DNA from: Deltaproteobacteria bacterium
GTDB lineage: Bacteria; Myxococcota_A; Polyangia; JAAYKL01
Assembly (NCBI GenBank): GCA_030591725.1
Contig: JAUVAN010000003.1
Span: 1 to 42,185 of the forward strand
Direction: 5' to 3'
Length of the DNA: 42,185 bases
Positions 32,668 to 41,108 of this stretch are shown here, piece by piece. The position numbers were made by a program, and so were the translations under genes. The stretch's first letter is position 1, and the number at the start of each line of letters is the position of its first letter. The notes under the pieces were generated by a model, which saw only the letters and a list, made by a program, of their open reading frames with translations, did no database searches and was not told where the DNA came from.

Positions 32668-33609
32668 TTGGATTTCACCTCTCACAAGAAACTGTTGGAA
32701 GAGACAACCGGTCTGACTCTGGAAAAAGGCGTACCGTTACGTGGGTTCACCTCTTTTGGGATCGGTGGGCCGGCGGCGCTTTTTGCCGTGGTGGATTCTC
32801 CATACACGATGGGGAAACTGATCTCGACGGCGACGGACTGCGGTGTGGAGATTCTCATCCTCGGCGGTGGAACCAACCTGCTTGTGAGTGACGACGGCTT
32901 CGATGGTATCGCGGTTCATGCGTGTATTTTGGGAGTGGATCTGAGCGTGGATGGTGATCGAGTAACGGTCGGCGCCGGCGTTCCGGTGGCCGGACTGGTG
33001 GAGGATCTGATCGCAAGGGGAATCGGTGGGTTGGAGTTTGCCGCCGGGCTACCCGGTACGGTCGGGGGCGCCGTTGCAGGCAACGCCGGATGCTTTGGTG
33101 GAACGTTTGGGGAGAGGCTCGTGGGGGCGACTGTTGTGACCGGCAGGGGAGAGGTCGTGGAGGTGGATGATCCATCCTGGTTCGGGTTCGAGTATCGCAG
33201 GTCGAGTGTGTCTGTCCGACAGGCGGTGGTTACAAGCGCGACCTTCGCCGTGCGTCCGGATGATCGGTCCAGATTGCGTCGCGAGGCAGACGAGTACCTG
33301 CGCACCAGATGCGATCGACACCCCTCAAGAGAAATATTGACCGCCGGTTCCTACTTCAAGAACCTTGAACCGTCAGAGCCGGGGGGGCGTCGCACGGCCG
33401 CCGGAGCGCTGCTGGATCAGGTTGGCGCTCGGGAGATGTCCGTTGGGGATGCGGCGGTCTTCGAAAGACACGCAAACATCGTGATCAACCGCAAGAACGC
33501 CACCGCTGAAAATGTGCTCGAGCTTGCTGGACGAATGGCGGCGAGGGTGAAGAAGAAATTTGATGTCGAACTGGAGCCCGAGGTGCGTTTTGTTGGAAGA
33601 AGGGGCTAG
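32668..33609 (+). CDS. murB: UDP-N-acetylenolpyruvoylglucosamine reductase
   Basis: 313 residues. The FAD-binding part has LRGFTSFGIGGPA, LGGGTNLLVSDDGFDG and EFAAGLPGTVGGAVAGNAGCFGG; the catalytic Ser228 is in AGSYFKN, and the C-terminal 'VINRKNATAENVLELA' has the family Asn/Glu. It reduces UDP-GlcNAc-enolpyruvate to UDP-MurNAc with NADPH in peptidoglycan synthesis. No ATG is available; TTG 32668 gives the best N-terminus, 2 bases after the lipoprotein gene, although the frame is open upstream to 32626. It is convergent with the FHA gene 9 bases beyond its stop. Confidence 0.95.
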   Translation: MDFTSHKKLLEETTGLTLEKGVPLRGFTSFGIGGPAALFAVVDSPYTMGKLISTATDCGVEILILGGGTNLLVSDDGFDGIAVHACILGVDLSVDGDRVTVGAGVPVAGLVEDLIARGIGGLEFAAGLPGTVGGAVAGNAGCFGGTFGERLVGATVVTGRGEVVEVDDPSWFGFEYRRSSVSVRQAVVTSATFAVRPDDRSRLRREADEYLRTRCDRHPSREILTAGSYFKNLEPSEPGGRRTAAGALLDQVGAREMSVGDAAVFERHANIVINRKNATAENVLELAGRMAARVKKKFDVELEPEVRFVGRRG

Positions 33610-33618
33610 GGACGGGGT

Positions 33619-34728
33619 CTAGAAGTCGATCCTGAAGAGCTGAGCTCCCATGAGCAGGAAGTCACCGCCGGAAACCGTTGCCTCACCGTTGATCTTCTGG
33701 AAGCTTCCGTTGGAGCTGCCGAGATCCGTGATGAAGTACTTGTCCCCATCCGCGTGGATGCGAAGGTGAATGCCGGAGACGTAGCCATCTTCAGGGAAGA
33801 TGATGTTGCCGCGCTCGCGACCGAGGATCACCCCATCGCCGCCTGCGGGGAAGGCGTTTCCGAGGCGTCCCTTGCCCACGATAAGGCTCAGGCGGCCCCA
33901 CAGGCCCTCCACGGGAGATCCCATCTTCTCGGTTCCGTCGGAGGAGGCCGAACCCCGGTCGATTGCCTCGAAGAGAATGAGCTCCTGACCGATCCGGAAG
34001 ATATCTCCGGAGCCAATTTCCCTCGATTCGTTGGGCATGATCTTGACGAAGACGCCGTTGAGGCTTCCCTCGTCTTTGACACTCACGTTCTTTCCGTCGG
34101 ACTTGAACACGGCGTGCCGTGGCGATAGATACGCGTCCGAGCCGAAGAACCCGCCCGCATCCCTGCCGACGGCCACTTCTGACGTGGGGATCTCCACTGT
34201 GCCACCCTCGGTTCCATCGGGCAGGATGAGCACGAGCTTGGCGGAGTCCTTGCCAAACGCGCCCACTGACACCGATGTTGGCGATACACCAGCCACTGTC
34301 GAACCGCAGGCTCCACAAAAAGCGAAGCCCGGAGAAATCATGGCGCCACAGCTGGCGCACTGTGTTCCTTCTGAGTCGCCGGCCGGCGCAGGGGCAGCAG
34401 CCGCGGGCTCGGGCTCGGGCGCAGGGGCAGCAGCTGCGGGCTCGGGCTCGGGCGCAGGGGCAGCCGCAGGTTCGGGCGCAGGGGCAGCCGCAGGTTCGGG
34501 CGCAGGGGCAGCCGCAGGTTCGGGCGTCTCGGCGACGGGTTGCGGGGTTACCGGTGCCGGGGCAGGCGCAGGAACGGGCATATTGCCCACTGCTGCAACA
34601 CCGGCCGGCGGCGTCGTGGTTGCGAGAGGCTTATCGTCGCCACCGGGGCGCGGAAGATCCGAACCACAACCAAGGCAGAACTTGTAGTGGTCCTGGTTTT
34701 CTTTTGAACATGTCGGACAGACAATCAC
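33619..34728 (-). CDS. Zinc-ribbon protein with two FHA domains and Ala/Pro/Glu linker
   Basis: 369 residues from GTG 34728, which has a perfect AAGGAGGT ribosome site. An N-terminal zinc ribbon (CPTC..FCLGCG) is followed by a low-complexity PAPEPAAA linker, a second zinc ribbon (CASC..FCGACG, ~123-138) and two FHA domains: the first with GRDAGG..LSPRHAVF and SLNGVFV, the second with ILGRERGN..VSGIHLRI and LGSSNGSF. FHA domains bind phosphothreonine, so this is probably a target of Ser/Thr kinases, with the ribbons serving as protein or metal contacts. No catalytic domain is seen. Related to the next minus-strand gene. Confidence 0.85.
   Translation of the reverse strand: MIVCPTCSKENQDHYKFCLGCGSDLPRPGGDDKPLATTTPPAGVAAVGNMPVPAPAPAPVTPQPVAETPEPAAAPAPEPAAAPAPEPAAAPAPEPEPAAAAPAPEPEPAAAAPAPAGDSEGTQCASCGAMISPGFAFCGACGSTVAGVSPTSVSVGAFGKDSAKLVLILPDGTEGGTVEIPTSEVAVGRDAGGFFGSDAYLSPRHAVFKSDGKNVSVKDEGSLNGVFVKIMPNESREIGSGDIFRIGQELILFEAIDRGSASSDGTEKMGSPVEGLWGRLSLIVGKGRLGNAFPAGGDGVILGRERGNIIFPEDGYVSGIHLRIHADGDKYFITDLGSSNGSFQKINGEATVSGGDFLLMGAQLFRIDF
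34451..34522 (-). repeat. 24-bp tandem repeat, three copies
   Basis: Three perfect 24-base copies (34451-34474, 34475-34498, 34499-34522) in the FHA gene encode Ala/Pro/Glu-rich linker units. Degenerate extra units lie to the left. It is a likely site of length variation. Confidence 0.8.
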
Positions 34729-34741
34729 CTTGGACCTCCTT

Positions 34742-35779
34742 TTAGGTTATTTCGACCCTGAGAAGTTGACGACCCATGAAAATGTAGTTTCCATGTACCA
34801 ACTCGTATTCGTCCTCAATTTTGAAAAATGTGCCGTTCTTGCTGTCAAGATCGGTCAACATCAACTTTTCCTCGACTATCTCTACCTTGACGTGATTGCC
34901 CGAGATGTAGGGATCGTTTGGGAAGTTCATGTCGCAGCCTTCCCTTCCCAGGGTGATCACATTGTCTCTCGAGTGAACGACCATCCCGTCTCCGCCGCCC
35001 TCCAGGATCTGCACCAACCTGAAGCTGCTGTCGGTCCTCGGGCTGGCGAAGAAAAAGGTGCCGTCCGGTTCCGCATCATCATTGTAAGGCTCGATCGTAT
35101 CGATGCGGAAGACCTGCTCGCCTGCAAGGAAAGTGAATCCGGGCGTTGCCTCCGTCGTCCCCTTGAGGCCGATGAAAACTCCGTTCACGCTGCCCTCGTC
35201 CTTTACCTTGAGCTTGCCGTCGTCGTAGATGAAATTTGCATGGCGGGGAGAGAGCCACTTGTCCTCGGTGAAGAGGATGGGGCCGTCGGTCCTGCCCGCA
35301 ACGTGCTCGTTGGAGTTGAGATGGTAGGAAATGCCGTCCATCCCCTCTCCCTTGATCAAGATCAGCTTCGCCTTGCCCGGTGCTTGCATGTCGCCGAAGT
35401 ACTTCGCTTCCGATTCGGAAGGGACGCCCTCCACCGAAGTGCCGCACTTCCCGCAGAACTTGTGGCCGCCGGGCATGGGGCTGTAACACGACGGGCAGAT
35501 GAAATGGCGTGCTTGCTCCATTGGTTCTACCTCTGCTCCTTGTTGGGCCGCTCTGGGCGGCGATTCATTTTCTTCGATGCCGGTTTTTTCCGGCTCACTT
35601 TCGAGCGCTTCAGAAGACGGACCAACCTGAACAAGTTTCAGGTTGGAGGCGCAGTCTTCACATGCCGAGCAATCCACTGGATTCAGTAGATCACATTTCC
35701 CACATACAATGCCCGCAGTAACGGTCAACAGAAACGCTCTTTTTTTCAAATTCGAAAGATCATTCTGTTCGAAGATCAC
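34742..35779 (-). CDS. Zinc-ribbon protein with two FHA domains
   Basis: Up to 345 residues. After an N-terminal CxxC..CxxC ribbon (CGKCDLLNPVDC) comes an acidic linker, a second ribbon (CPSC..FCGKCG) and two FHA domains with GRTDGP..LSPRHANF / SVNGVF and LGREGCDMNF..ISGNHVKV / DSKNGTF. It shares this order with the downstream gene, suggesting duplication. The start is unsure: GTG 35779 has a weak ribosome site, and by comparison with its neighbour translation may begin near 35710 (an ATT codon just before VCGKC). Phosphothreonine binding is inferred from the domain family. The tandem pair with 13 bases between them is probably one operon. Confidence 0.8.
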   Translation of the reverse strand: MIFEQNDLSNLKKRAFLLTVTAGIVCGKCDLLNPVDCSACEDCASNLKLVQVGPSSEALESEPEKTGIEENESPPRAAQQGAEVEPMEQARHFICPSCYSPMPGGHKFCGKCGTSVEGVPSESEAKYFGDMQAPGKAKLILIKGEGMDGISYHLNSNEHVAGRTDGPILFTEDKWLSPRHANFIYDDGKLKVKDEGSVNGVFIGLKGTTEATPGFTFLAGEQVFRIDTIEPYNDDAEPDGTFFFASPRTDSSFRLVQILEGGGDGMVVHSRDNVITLGREGCDMNFPNDPYISGNHVKVEIVEEKLMLTDLDSKNGTFFKIEDEYELVHGNYIFMGRQLLRVEIT

Positions 35780-35952
35780 CTGGTGGTCAACATCTTTCTC
35801 GCATGGGATTCACTGAACTAACCTACAGTAATTGCACGTCTAATCCCCACTCAACATGAAGGCCGATTGGTGCTCGCTTCAAGCCGTGTTATTGGTTATT
35901 GTCAATTAGCGTAGAGATAGCCGCTTATAATGAGAACCAACAAGGAGAAAGC

Positions 35953-36549
35953 ATGAAAATCGGCCTGTTCACAATGACGAGTTTACTTACTGCGGTATCG
36001 TCTCTCGCTCTTATGTCCTGCGGCGGCGCGGTCCCGACATCAACCACAACAGCCGGCACAACAGCGGGTTCTGCGGATACCACGTCCGATGTTGAACCTT
36101 CGAGTTCGAGCGGCAATCTTACGGATTTTGTTTTGAAGGACGTGAACGGTCGATCCCATGCCCTCACTGATTACCTTGGCGAAAAAGTCATCCTGATCAG
36201 TTTTTGGGCGACCTGGTGCGAGCCGTGTAAAAAAGAGATGGTTCAATTGCAGGCGCTCTTCGACGAGCACAAGGACTCGGGCCTCATGATCCTGTCCATA
36301 TCCATGGATGAACCCGAAACTCAGGGGGACGTCCGGACCTACATCAAACAACGCGGATACACTTTTCCGGTTCTGCTCGATACGGAAACGCAGGTCACAA
36401 ACCAGCTCAACCCGCGCCGCGCCGCCCCTTTCAGCCTGGTTATCGGAAAGGATGAGGTCATCACGTGGGAACACGAGGGATACGTACCCGGTGACGAGAA
36501 GGAGCTCGAGGAAGCGGTCCTCAAGGCATTGGGCTTGACGGCTCCCTAG
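35953..36549 (+). CDS. TlpA-like thioredoxin-fold lipoprotein
   Basis: 198 residues from ATG 35953 (AAGGAGA upstream). The lipoprotein signal ends in LMSCGG, a Ser/Thr-rich linker follows, and the thioredoxin domain has the redox motif WCEPCK (Trp88-Lys93) with AAPFSLVI before the cis-Pro region. This is the TlpA/ResA/AhpC-TSA-like membrane-anchored type. It probably reduces or isomerises disulfides in the periplasm, possibly for cytochrome c maturation or for the many Cys-rich lipoproteins in this region; the partner is unknown. It is 12 bases ahead of the radical SAM gene. Confidence 0.85.
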   Translation: MKIGLFTMTSLLTAVSSLALMSCGGAVPTSTTTAGTTAGSADTTSDVEPSSSSGNLTDFVLKDVNGRSHALTDYLGEKVILISFWATWCEPCKKEMVQLQALFDEHKDSGLMILSISMDEPETQGDVRTYIKQRGYTFPVLLDTETQVTNQLNPRRAAPFSLVIGKDEVITWEHEGYVPGDEKELEEAVLKALGLTAP

Positions 36550-36561
36550 AGTATCCGGACT

Positions 36562-37587
36562 ATGGACCCGGTATCGCGATATATGGATGATGTGGGCAAC
36601 GGTACGGTCAGATGTCGTCTGTGCCCGCGAGGTTGCACGCCGGCGCCGGGCGCCTGGGGGGAGTGCCGAACCAGGTTCAACGATTCCGGTACTCTGAGGA
36701 TTTCCACCCATGGCCGTCTCCTGACCGTTGCGGTCGATCCCATCGAGAAGAAGCCTCTCAACCACTTTCGCCCCGGTAGCCTCACATTTTCGGTGGCAGC
36801 TGCGGGGTGTAACCTGGTCTGCCCCTTCTGTCAGAACCATTCCCTGTCCCAGAGCTTGGTGGACAATCCGGAGGTGGAGGGCAGGCCTGCGCGCGAGTGG
36901 AATCCGAAGGATGTGGTCGACGCCGCGATCGAGCACGGCTGCAAATCGATCTCGTTTACCTACTCCGAACCCATCCTCCTTCTGGAATTCGCCGATCTTG
37001 TGGCATCCATTGCCCGCGAGCGAAACATCCATATCGTTTTTGTGACCAATGGACAGGCCACCGAGGAGGCCGCGCGAGACATGGCCGGTTTCCTCGCGGC
37101 TGCGAATGTAGATCTAAAGTGTTTTGACAGGGACGATTATCGGCGCACTCTCGGGGGTAGCCTGGACGCCACGCTGGATACCATACGCATTCTGCGGGAG
37201 GCGGGTGTCTGGGTGGAGGTCACGACCCTTGTCGTACCCGGTTTCAACGACCGGGACGATCAACTCCGGTCGATCGCACAGTTTGTCGCGAGCGTGGGTT
37301 GTGGTATTCCGTGGCACGTGTCCAGGTTTCACCCGGCATACAGGTGGACGGACAGACCGGTGACTCCTCTCGGAACGCTAAACCGTGCAGCGGTCATCGG
37401 CCGATCTGCCGGTCTGGAGCACGTGTACACCGGCAACTTGCCCGGGCACGAAGGGGAAAAGACCCGATGTGCCCACTGTGAAACTGTATTGATAGATCGC
37501 GTGGGTTATCGCATAGATGTCGTGCAGACAGAGGGTGGTCGTTGCAAGACGTGCGGCGAGCCCATCAATGGAGTGGGGTTTCCATGA
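36562..37587 (+). CDS. amrS: AmmeMemoRadiSam system radical SAM enzyme
   Basis: 341 residues. The N-terminal 'VRCRLCPRGCTPAPGAWGECRTR' is a zinc-like Cys cluster typical of AmrS; the radical SAM motif is CNLVCPFC (C83, C87, C90) in an 'AAGCNLVCPFCQN' context, then 'SFTYSEPILLLEFA', FVTNGQATEEAA and the C-terminal CAHC..CKTCGE ribbon. AmrS usually acts with AmmeMemo partners AmrA and AmrB, whose substrate is unknown; neither partner gene is in this window. Its stop overlaps the ATG of the DUF72 gene (ATGA), so those two are coupled. Confidence 0.9.
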   Translation: MDPVSRYMDDVGNGTVRCRLCPRGCTPAPGAWGECRTRFNDSGTLRISTHGRLLTVAVDPIEKKPLNHFRPGSLTFSVAAAGCNLVCPFCQNHSLSQSLVDNPEVEGRPAREWNPKDVVDAAIEHGCKSISFTYSEPILLLEFADLVASIARERNIHIVFVTNGQATEEAARDMAGFLAAANVDLKCFDRDDYRRTLGGSLDATLDTIRILREAGVWVEVTTLVVPGFNDRDDQLRSIAQFVASVGCGIPWHVSRFHPAYRWTDRPVTPLGTLNRAAVIGRSAGLEHVYTGNLPGHEGEKTRCAHCETVLIDRVGYRIDVVQTEGGRCKTCGEPINGVGFP

Positions 37588-38306
37588 ATGAGCCGAAGAT
37601 CAGGATAGGGACCGTGGGATATCCGATTGCCAGGAAAAGGGTCCTCAAGCAGGTGGATGTGGTGGAGCTCACCGATGGCCGACAGATCCCGCCCGGGAAA
37701 GCGGCGGCGAAGCGGTGGAGGGCCAGCGCACCTGAACGAGTTGCCTTCACCATTCAGCTATCGCGCTATCTCATGGATCCATTGGAGGAAGGTGTTCCCA
37801 TGCCGGGTGAGCGTTCCGGCTATGGTGGGCTCAAGCTTTCAGATGAGAACCTGGGCCTGTGGAAGAAGGAGCTCGAGTTTGCGTCGGCTGTGGATGCGCT
37901 CGCCCTCGTGCTGATCACGCCCCCAACCCTGACCCCGGCGGCGATCAACAAGCGATTGATGACCGACTTCTTTGCCGGTGTGGAGCGCGCGCGCTTCAAA
38001 TTGATCTGGGAACCTCACGGCCCCTGGGAACCGGAACAGGCTGCCGAGTTCGCCCTGGAAAACGATCTTGTGCTTGCGGTTGATCCACTGCGCGACCCTG
38101 CGCCTGCGGGGCCGCTGGCCTACTTCAGGATGGGCCCGTTCGCTTCTCTGGGATCGAGGGTCGGCCTGTACGATCTCGAACGGATCATGGACGCGGGCGA
38201 GAGTTTCGACCGGACCATATGCGTGTTCGAGACGCCTCGCGCTTTCGATGACGCCCGGAACCTGAAAAAGGTGCTCTCAGGAGACGATAACGACATTGGC
38301 TTCTGA
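37584..38306 (+). CDS. DUF72 family protein
   Basis: The 240-residue protein begins KIRIGTVGYP and keeps the DUF72 layout: 'DVVELTD', ALVLITPPTLTP, 'ARFKLIWEPHGPWEPE' and RMGPFASLGSR. DUF72 (YecE-like) proteins have a TIM-barrel fold resembling endonuclease IV; their reaction is not known to me. It starts in an ATGA overlap with amrS, and coupling of DUF72 to amrS may reflect a shared pathway. The N-terminal Asn-X-Pro start and lack of signal indicate a cytoplasmic protein. The next gene begins about 300 bases later; the intergap shows no clear structure. Confidence 0.8.
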   Translation: MNEPKIRIGTVGYPIARKRVLKQVDVVELTDGRQIPPGKAAAKRWRASAPERVAFTIQLSRYLMDPLEEGVPMPGERSGYGGLKLSDENLGLWKKELEFASAVDALALVLITPPTLTPAAINKRLMTDFFAGVERARFKLIWEPHGPWEPEQAAEFALENDLVLAVDPLRDPAPAGPLAYFRMGPFASLGSRVGLYDLERIMDAGESFDRTICVFETPRAFDDARNLKKVLSGDDNDIGF

Positions 38307-38602
38307 GAAGATCTCGGCGGTGGTGTTATTGGATCAGTATGGCGGCTGTAGCACACCGCGACGATCGAGTGTGGCGATTTATTCACACAAACAATAATAG
38401 CATCCAGGGGCCAATAACCCCCTCAAGTGCTGAAAAATACTACGAATAACTGCCAGAATCGAATTGCGGGAATTCATCCGTGCAGGCTTCGAAACGCTTG
38501 GCTCGGTTATTGCTGCCCTTTGGCAATTATGAGGCATCAGCGGCAACAAAACTATGTGGGCGTTTTTTGCGCACGGCATTTTGTGGTCACGGGGAGATCG
38601 AA
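38307..38602. other. Non-coding gap
   Basis: About 296 bases between the DUF72 gene and the barrel-fusion gene. A weak AGGGG/CCCCT hairpin lies near 38406-38425 without a T-run. I see no convincing promoter, RNA gene or short gene in it. Confidence 0.4.
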
Positions 38603-39646
38603 ATGACTTTTCGAAGACTTGCGGTTTGTTTACTGGCTCTCGTCACCACCATCATCTTTTCGGGCACATTACTCGCGAAGGAGAGCGGCGCGAAGGCGTC
38701 GGAGAGGGAACGGGTGACGGTCTTTCCCTTTGTGGGTGTAAACGTGCCGCCGGGCCTCCTGACGGCGTCCGATGAGATTTTGATTTCCTCTCTCGTCGAG
38801 AGCGGCTTCATCGTCGCTGACTGGGAGCGTGGCCTGGACAAGGTCGGCGAGCTTTCGGAGGGGGAGGAGACCAGATTGACCTCGACGAGCAAATCCACAA
38901 TTGCGATGGAACTCGGGTGTCATGGATACGTGGACGGCAAGATGGTCAAGCTCGGCTCCAAGATTCGCGTGACCATCAACCTACGTAATTCGAATGGCGA
39001 TATCCTGCAGAGCAAGGTGATGGATGGTGAGACGGAGGACGATCTGGTCATCATCCTGGAGAGAATCGCCATCGCCTTCGCCCATGACGTGTCCGTTGAC
39101 GAAACACTCAATCTGGATAACGCCACCCGTGCGGAGACCACGCACAAGACCCAGCGATTTCGGCCGGAAAAGAATTTCGGTGTCATCATAGGGGAAACCT
39201 TCAGCGTGACGGATGCCATGGACCACTACACCATGTTCGCGTTCGACGTACGGCTCGAGCAGAAGGACGTCCTGGTAGAGCTGAGCGCCGGCTTTGGTGT
39301 CCACGGCGGCCAGGATCCGGCCGGGCATTTCTTTGCCGGAGTGGGAGTGGCCTACTACCTGAGTCACACCGGGATTTCACCGTATCTCGGCGCCGGGTTC
39401 GGTATCTTCCTGGGCGATCGCCTGAATATCGAGAAAGATGACGCTGTTGATGACTATGTTCCAGTCCATGAGGAAGATGACGACGACGAGTTTGGAGTAG
39501 GATTTGAGCTTTATCCGACTCTGGGCATCGAGTTTTTGAGAAACGCTTCCATGAGACTTCACCTGGAGATGAGGTACGGATTCAGCATCTCTCCGGACAC
39601 CGATCTGGGCCACGGCCCGGTGGTGGTGGCCGGCATTGCCTTCTAG
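38603..39646 (+). CDS. FlgO/TolB-like N-terminus fused to outer-membrane beta-barrel
   Basis: 347 residues from ATG 38603 (GGGGAG site). Signal peptide LAVCLLALVTTIIFSGTLLA. The mature N-terminal half has 'VFPFVGVNVPPGLLTAS', 'LVESGFIVADWE', 'AMELGCHGYVDGKMVKLGSKIRVTINLRN' and TEDDLVIILERIAIAFA: the alpha/beta order of CsgG/FlgO/TolB-N-like periplasmic domains. From ~200 strands alternate (FAFDVRLEQKDVLVELSAGFGVHGG, GVGVAYYLSH, ISPYLGAGFGIFLG) and the chain ends VVVAGIAF. It appears to join a periplasmic adaptor to an eight-stranded barrel. Resemblance is by eye; tandem with a paralogue. Confidence 0.65.
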   Translation: MTFRRLAVCLLALVTTIIFSGTLLAKESGAKASERERVTVFPFVGVNVPPGLLTASDEILISSLVESGFIVADWERGLDKVGELSEGEETRLTSTSKSTIAMELGCHGYVDGKMVKLGSKIRVTINLRNSNGDILQSKVMDGETEDDLVIILERIAIAFAHDVSVDETLNLDNATRAETTHKTQRFRPEKNFGVIIGETFSVTDAMDHYTMFAFDVRLEQKDVLVELSAGFGVHGGQDPAGHFFAGVGVAYYLSHTGISPYLGAGFGIFLGDRLNIEKDDAVDDYVPVHEEDDDDEFGVGFELYPTLGIEFLRNASMRLHLEMRYGFSISPDTDLGHGPVVVAGIAF

Positions 39647-39677
39647 TCGCAAAAAGGACTGTAAAGGGGACCGGGCC

Positions 39678-41060
39678 ATGAAAAACAAGAGCACGATACT
39701 CTACCTGCTCCTGATCGCGACCCAGATCTCAATATCGCCCGAACTCGCGGCGAGCGATGACAAACAGGATCAAGAGAAAGCCAAACCCGAGGCGGTCGAA
39801 AAGGACGTGCAAACCAGGGTTGCCACCAGGATAGTCGCCTTTCCTCTCGAGGGAGTGAACGTTCTTCCCAGGGTTCTGGACGCGTCCAACGAGGTCTTGT
39901 GGATGTCTCTCACGGAAGAGGGGTACATAGTTGCTGACTGGGAGATGGGGTACAAGAGGGTCACCGGGTTTGACGCTCCTCCGCCTCCTCCGCCTCCTGC
40001 TCCAAAACCCGTCGAGCCCCGTCCCGCTTCGGTTATGGTTCCGATCGTACCCTACTATCCGGTTGTTCCGCAGGAGTCGGCGCCGTCCGTGCTCTCCGGC
40101 GGAGGCGTGGTGGATCACGCTTCACCACCGCCATCTCCAGGCGTGCAAACACCGCGAAATATTCACGAGCAACCCTCGGTCGTCGAGCAACCCTCGGTCG
40201 TCGAGCAACCCCCGGTCGTCGAGCAACCCTCGGTCGTCGAGCAACCCCCGGTCGTCAAGCAACCGGAACCGTTGACCTGGGTGGAGCCGGAGCCGGATCC
40301 GCCTCCCGCTCCGAAGCTCACGGCGGAGTTGAAAAGCCGGATCGCCAGGGAAATGGGGTGTGAAGAATACGTGGACGGAAAGCTGGTTCTGCTGGGATCC
40401 AAAATCCGCGTGACCGTCAAGATGAAGAACGCCGAGGGCGACATCCTGGACAGTAAGCAGATGGAAGCTCAAACCGAGGATGACCTGCACATCATCTTCA
40501 AACGCATCGCGAAGGCTCTGGTTCTTGGCATGACCATCGAGGAGACCCTGGATCTCGATAACGCGACGGTGGCCGAGGCCCATCAGATGGCGAACCGGTT
40601 CAGGCTCGAGAAGAATATGGGGCTCCTCATCGGGCAGTTCTTCTCTGTAAACGACAAGATGGCGCACCATACCTTCATCGCGTTCGACGGCCGTTTCGAG
40701 CTGAACGATGTGCTGATCGGCGTCAACGTGGGCATGGGGTTCACCGACACCTCAGAAACAGACACTCACCTCTTTTTGGACATTCTGGGCGGCTACTATC
40801 TGTCCCATACATCCTTTGCCCCCTACCTTGCCCTGGGCGTCGGTATAATGCTGGGCAACTTTCTGAGCATAGGGGACAACGATTCGGATGGATTGGAGTC
40901 CTTCAGGCAGATCGGCTTCCACGCTTTCCCGGCCTTTGGAATCGAGTTCATCAGAAATTCTCAGATGCGCGCTCATATCGACATCCGTTACGCCATCGTT
41001 GTAGGCCAGGACTCGGAGATCGGGCACGGTCCCATGATCACCGCCGGCCTCAATTTCTGA
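39678..41060 (+). CDS. Paralogue of the preceding barrel fusion, with Pro/Val/Glu repeat insert
   Basis: 460 residues from ATG 39678. Same order as the gene before it: signal peptide, 'FPLEGVNVLPRVLDASNEV', EEGYIVADWEM, then (after the insert) AREMGCEEYVDGKLVLLGSKIRVTVKMKN, TEDDLHIIFKRIAKA, and a barrel ending MITAGLNF. Compared with the first gene, a ~125-residue Pro-rich segment is inserted after 'YKRVTGFD', including PPPPPPP and five EQPSVVEQPPVV-type units coded by 18-base repeats. The insert looks like a flexible stalk. The pair probably arose by duplication; only 31 bases separate them. Function unknown. Confidence 0.65.
   Translation: MKNKSTILYLLLIATQISISPELAASDDKQDQEKAKPEAVEKDVQTRVATRIVAFPLEGVNVLPRVLDASNEVLWMSLTEEGYIVADWEMGYKRVTGFDAPPPPPPPAPKPVEPRPASVMVPIVPYYPVVPQESAPSVLSGGGVVDHASPPPSPGVQTPRNIHEQPSVVEQPSVVEQPPVVEQPSVVEQPPVVKQPEPLTWVEPEPDPPPAPKLTAELKSRIAREMGCEEYVDGKLVLLGSKIRVTVKMKNAEGDILDSKQMEAQTEDDLHIIFKRIAKALVLGMTIEETLDLDNATVAEAHQMANRFRLEKNMGLLIGQFFSVNDKMAHHTFIAFDGRFELNDVLIGVNVGMGFTDTSETDTHLFLDILGGYYLSHTSFAPYLALGVGIMLGNFLSIGDNDSDGLESFRQIGFHAFPAFGIEFIRNSQMRAHIDIRYAIVVGQDSEIGHGPMITAGLNF
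40167..40256 (+). repeat. 18-bp tandem repeat, five copies
   Basis: Five copies of gagcaaccctcggtcgtc (third and fifth with one C/T change) encode Glu-Gln-Pro-Ser/Pro-Val-Val units in the barrel-fusion protein. It is in frame with the gene, so copy number can change without shifting it. Confidence 0.9.
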
Positions 41061-41108
41061 GAATTTTCTTCTTCGCTTTGGGTTCGCTCCCCATGTAACA
41101 TCAGACAA

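Noticed and set aside
34730-35689. A 319-residue plus-strand open frame
   Set aside because: It is antisense to the FHA gene, whose ribbons and FHA motifs are clear; the plus-strand product has no recognisable pattern.
36040-37032. A 330-residue minus-strand open frame
   Set aside because: It covers the TlpA-like and amrS genes in reverse; both have catalytic motifs on the plus strand.
40167-40256. Possible CRISPR array
   Set aside because: The 18-bp repeats are directly adjacent without spacers and stay in frame inside a gene; no cas genes are present.
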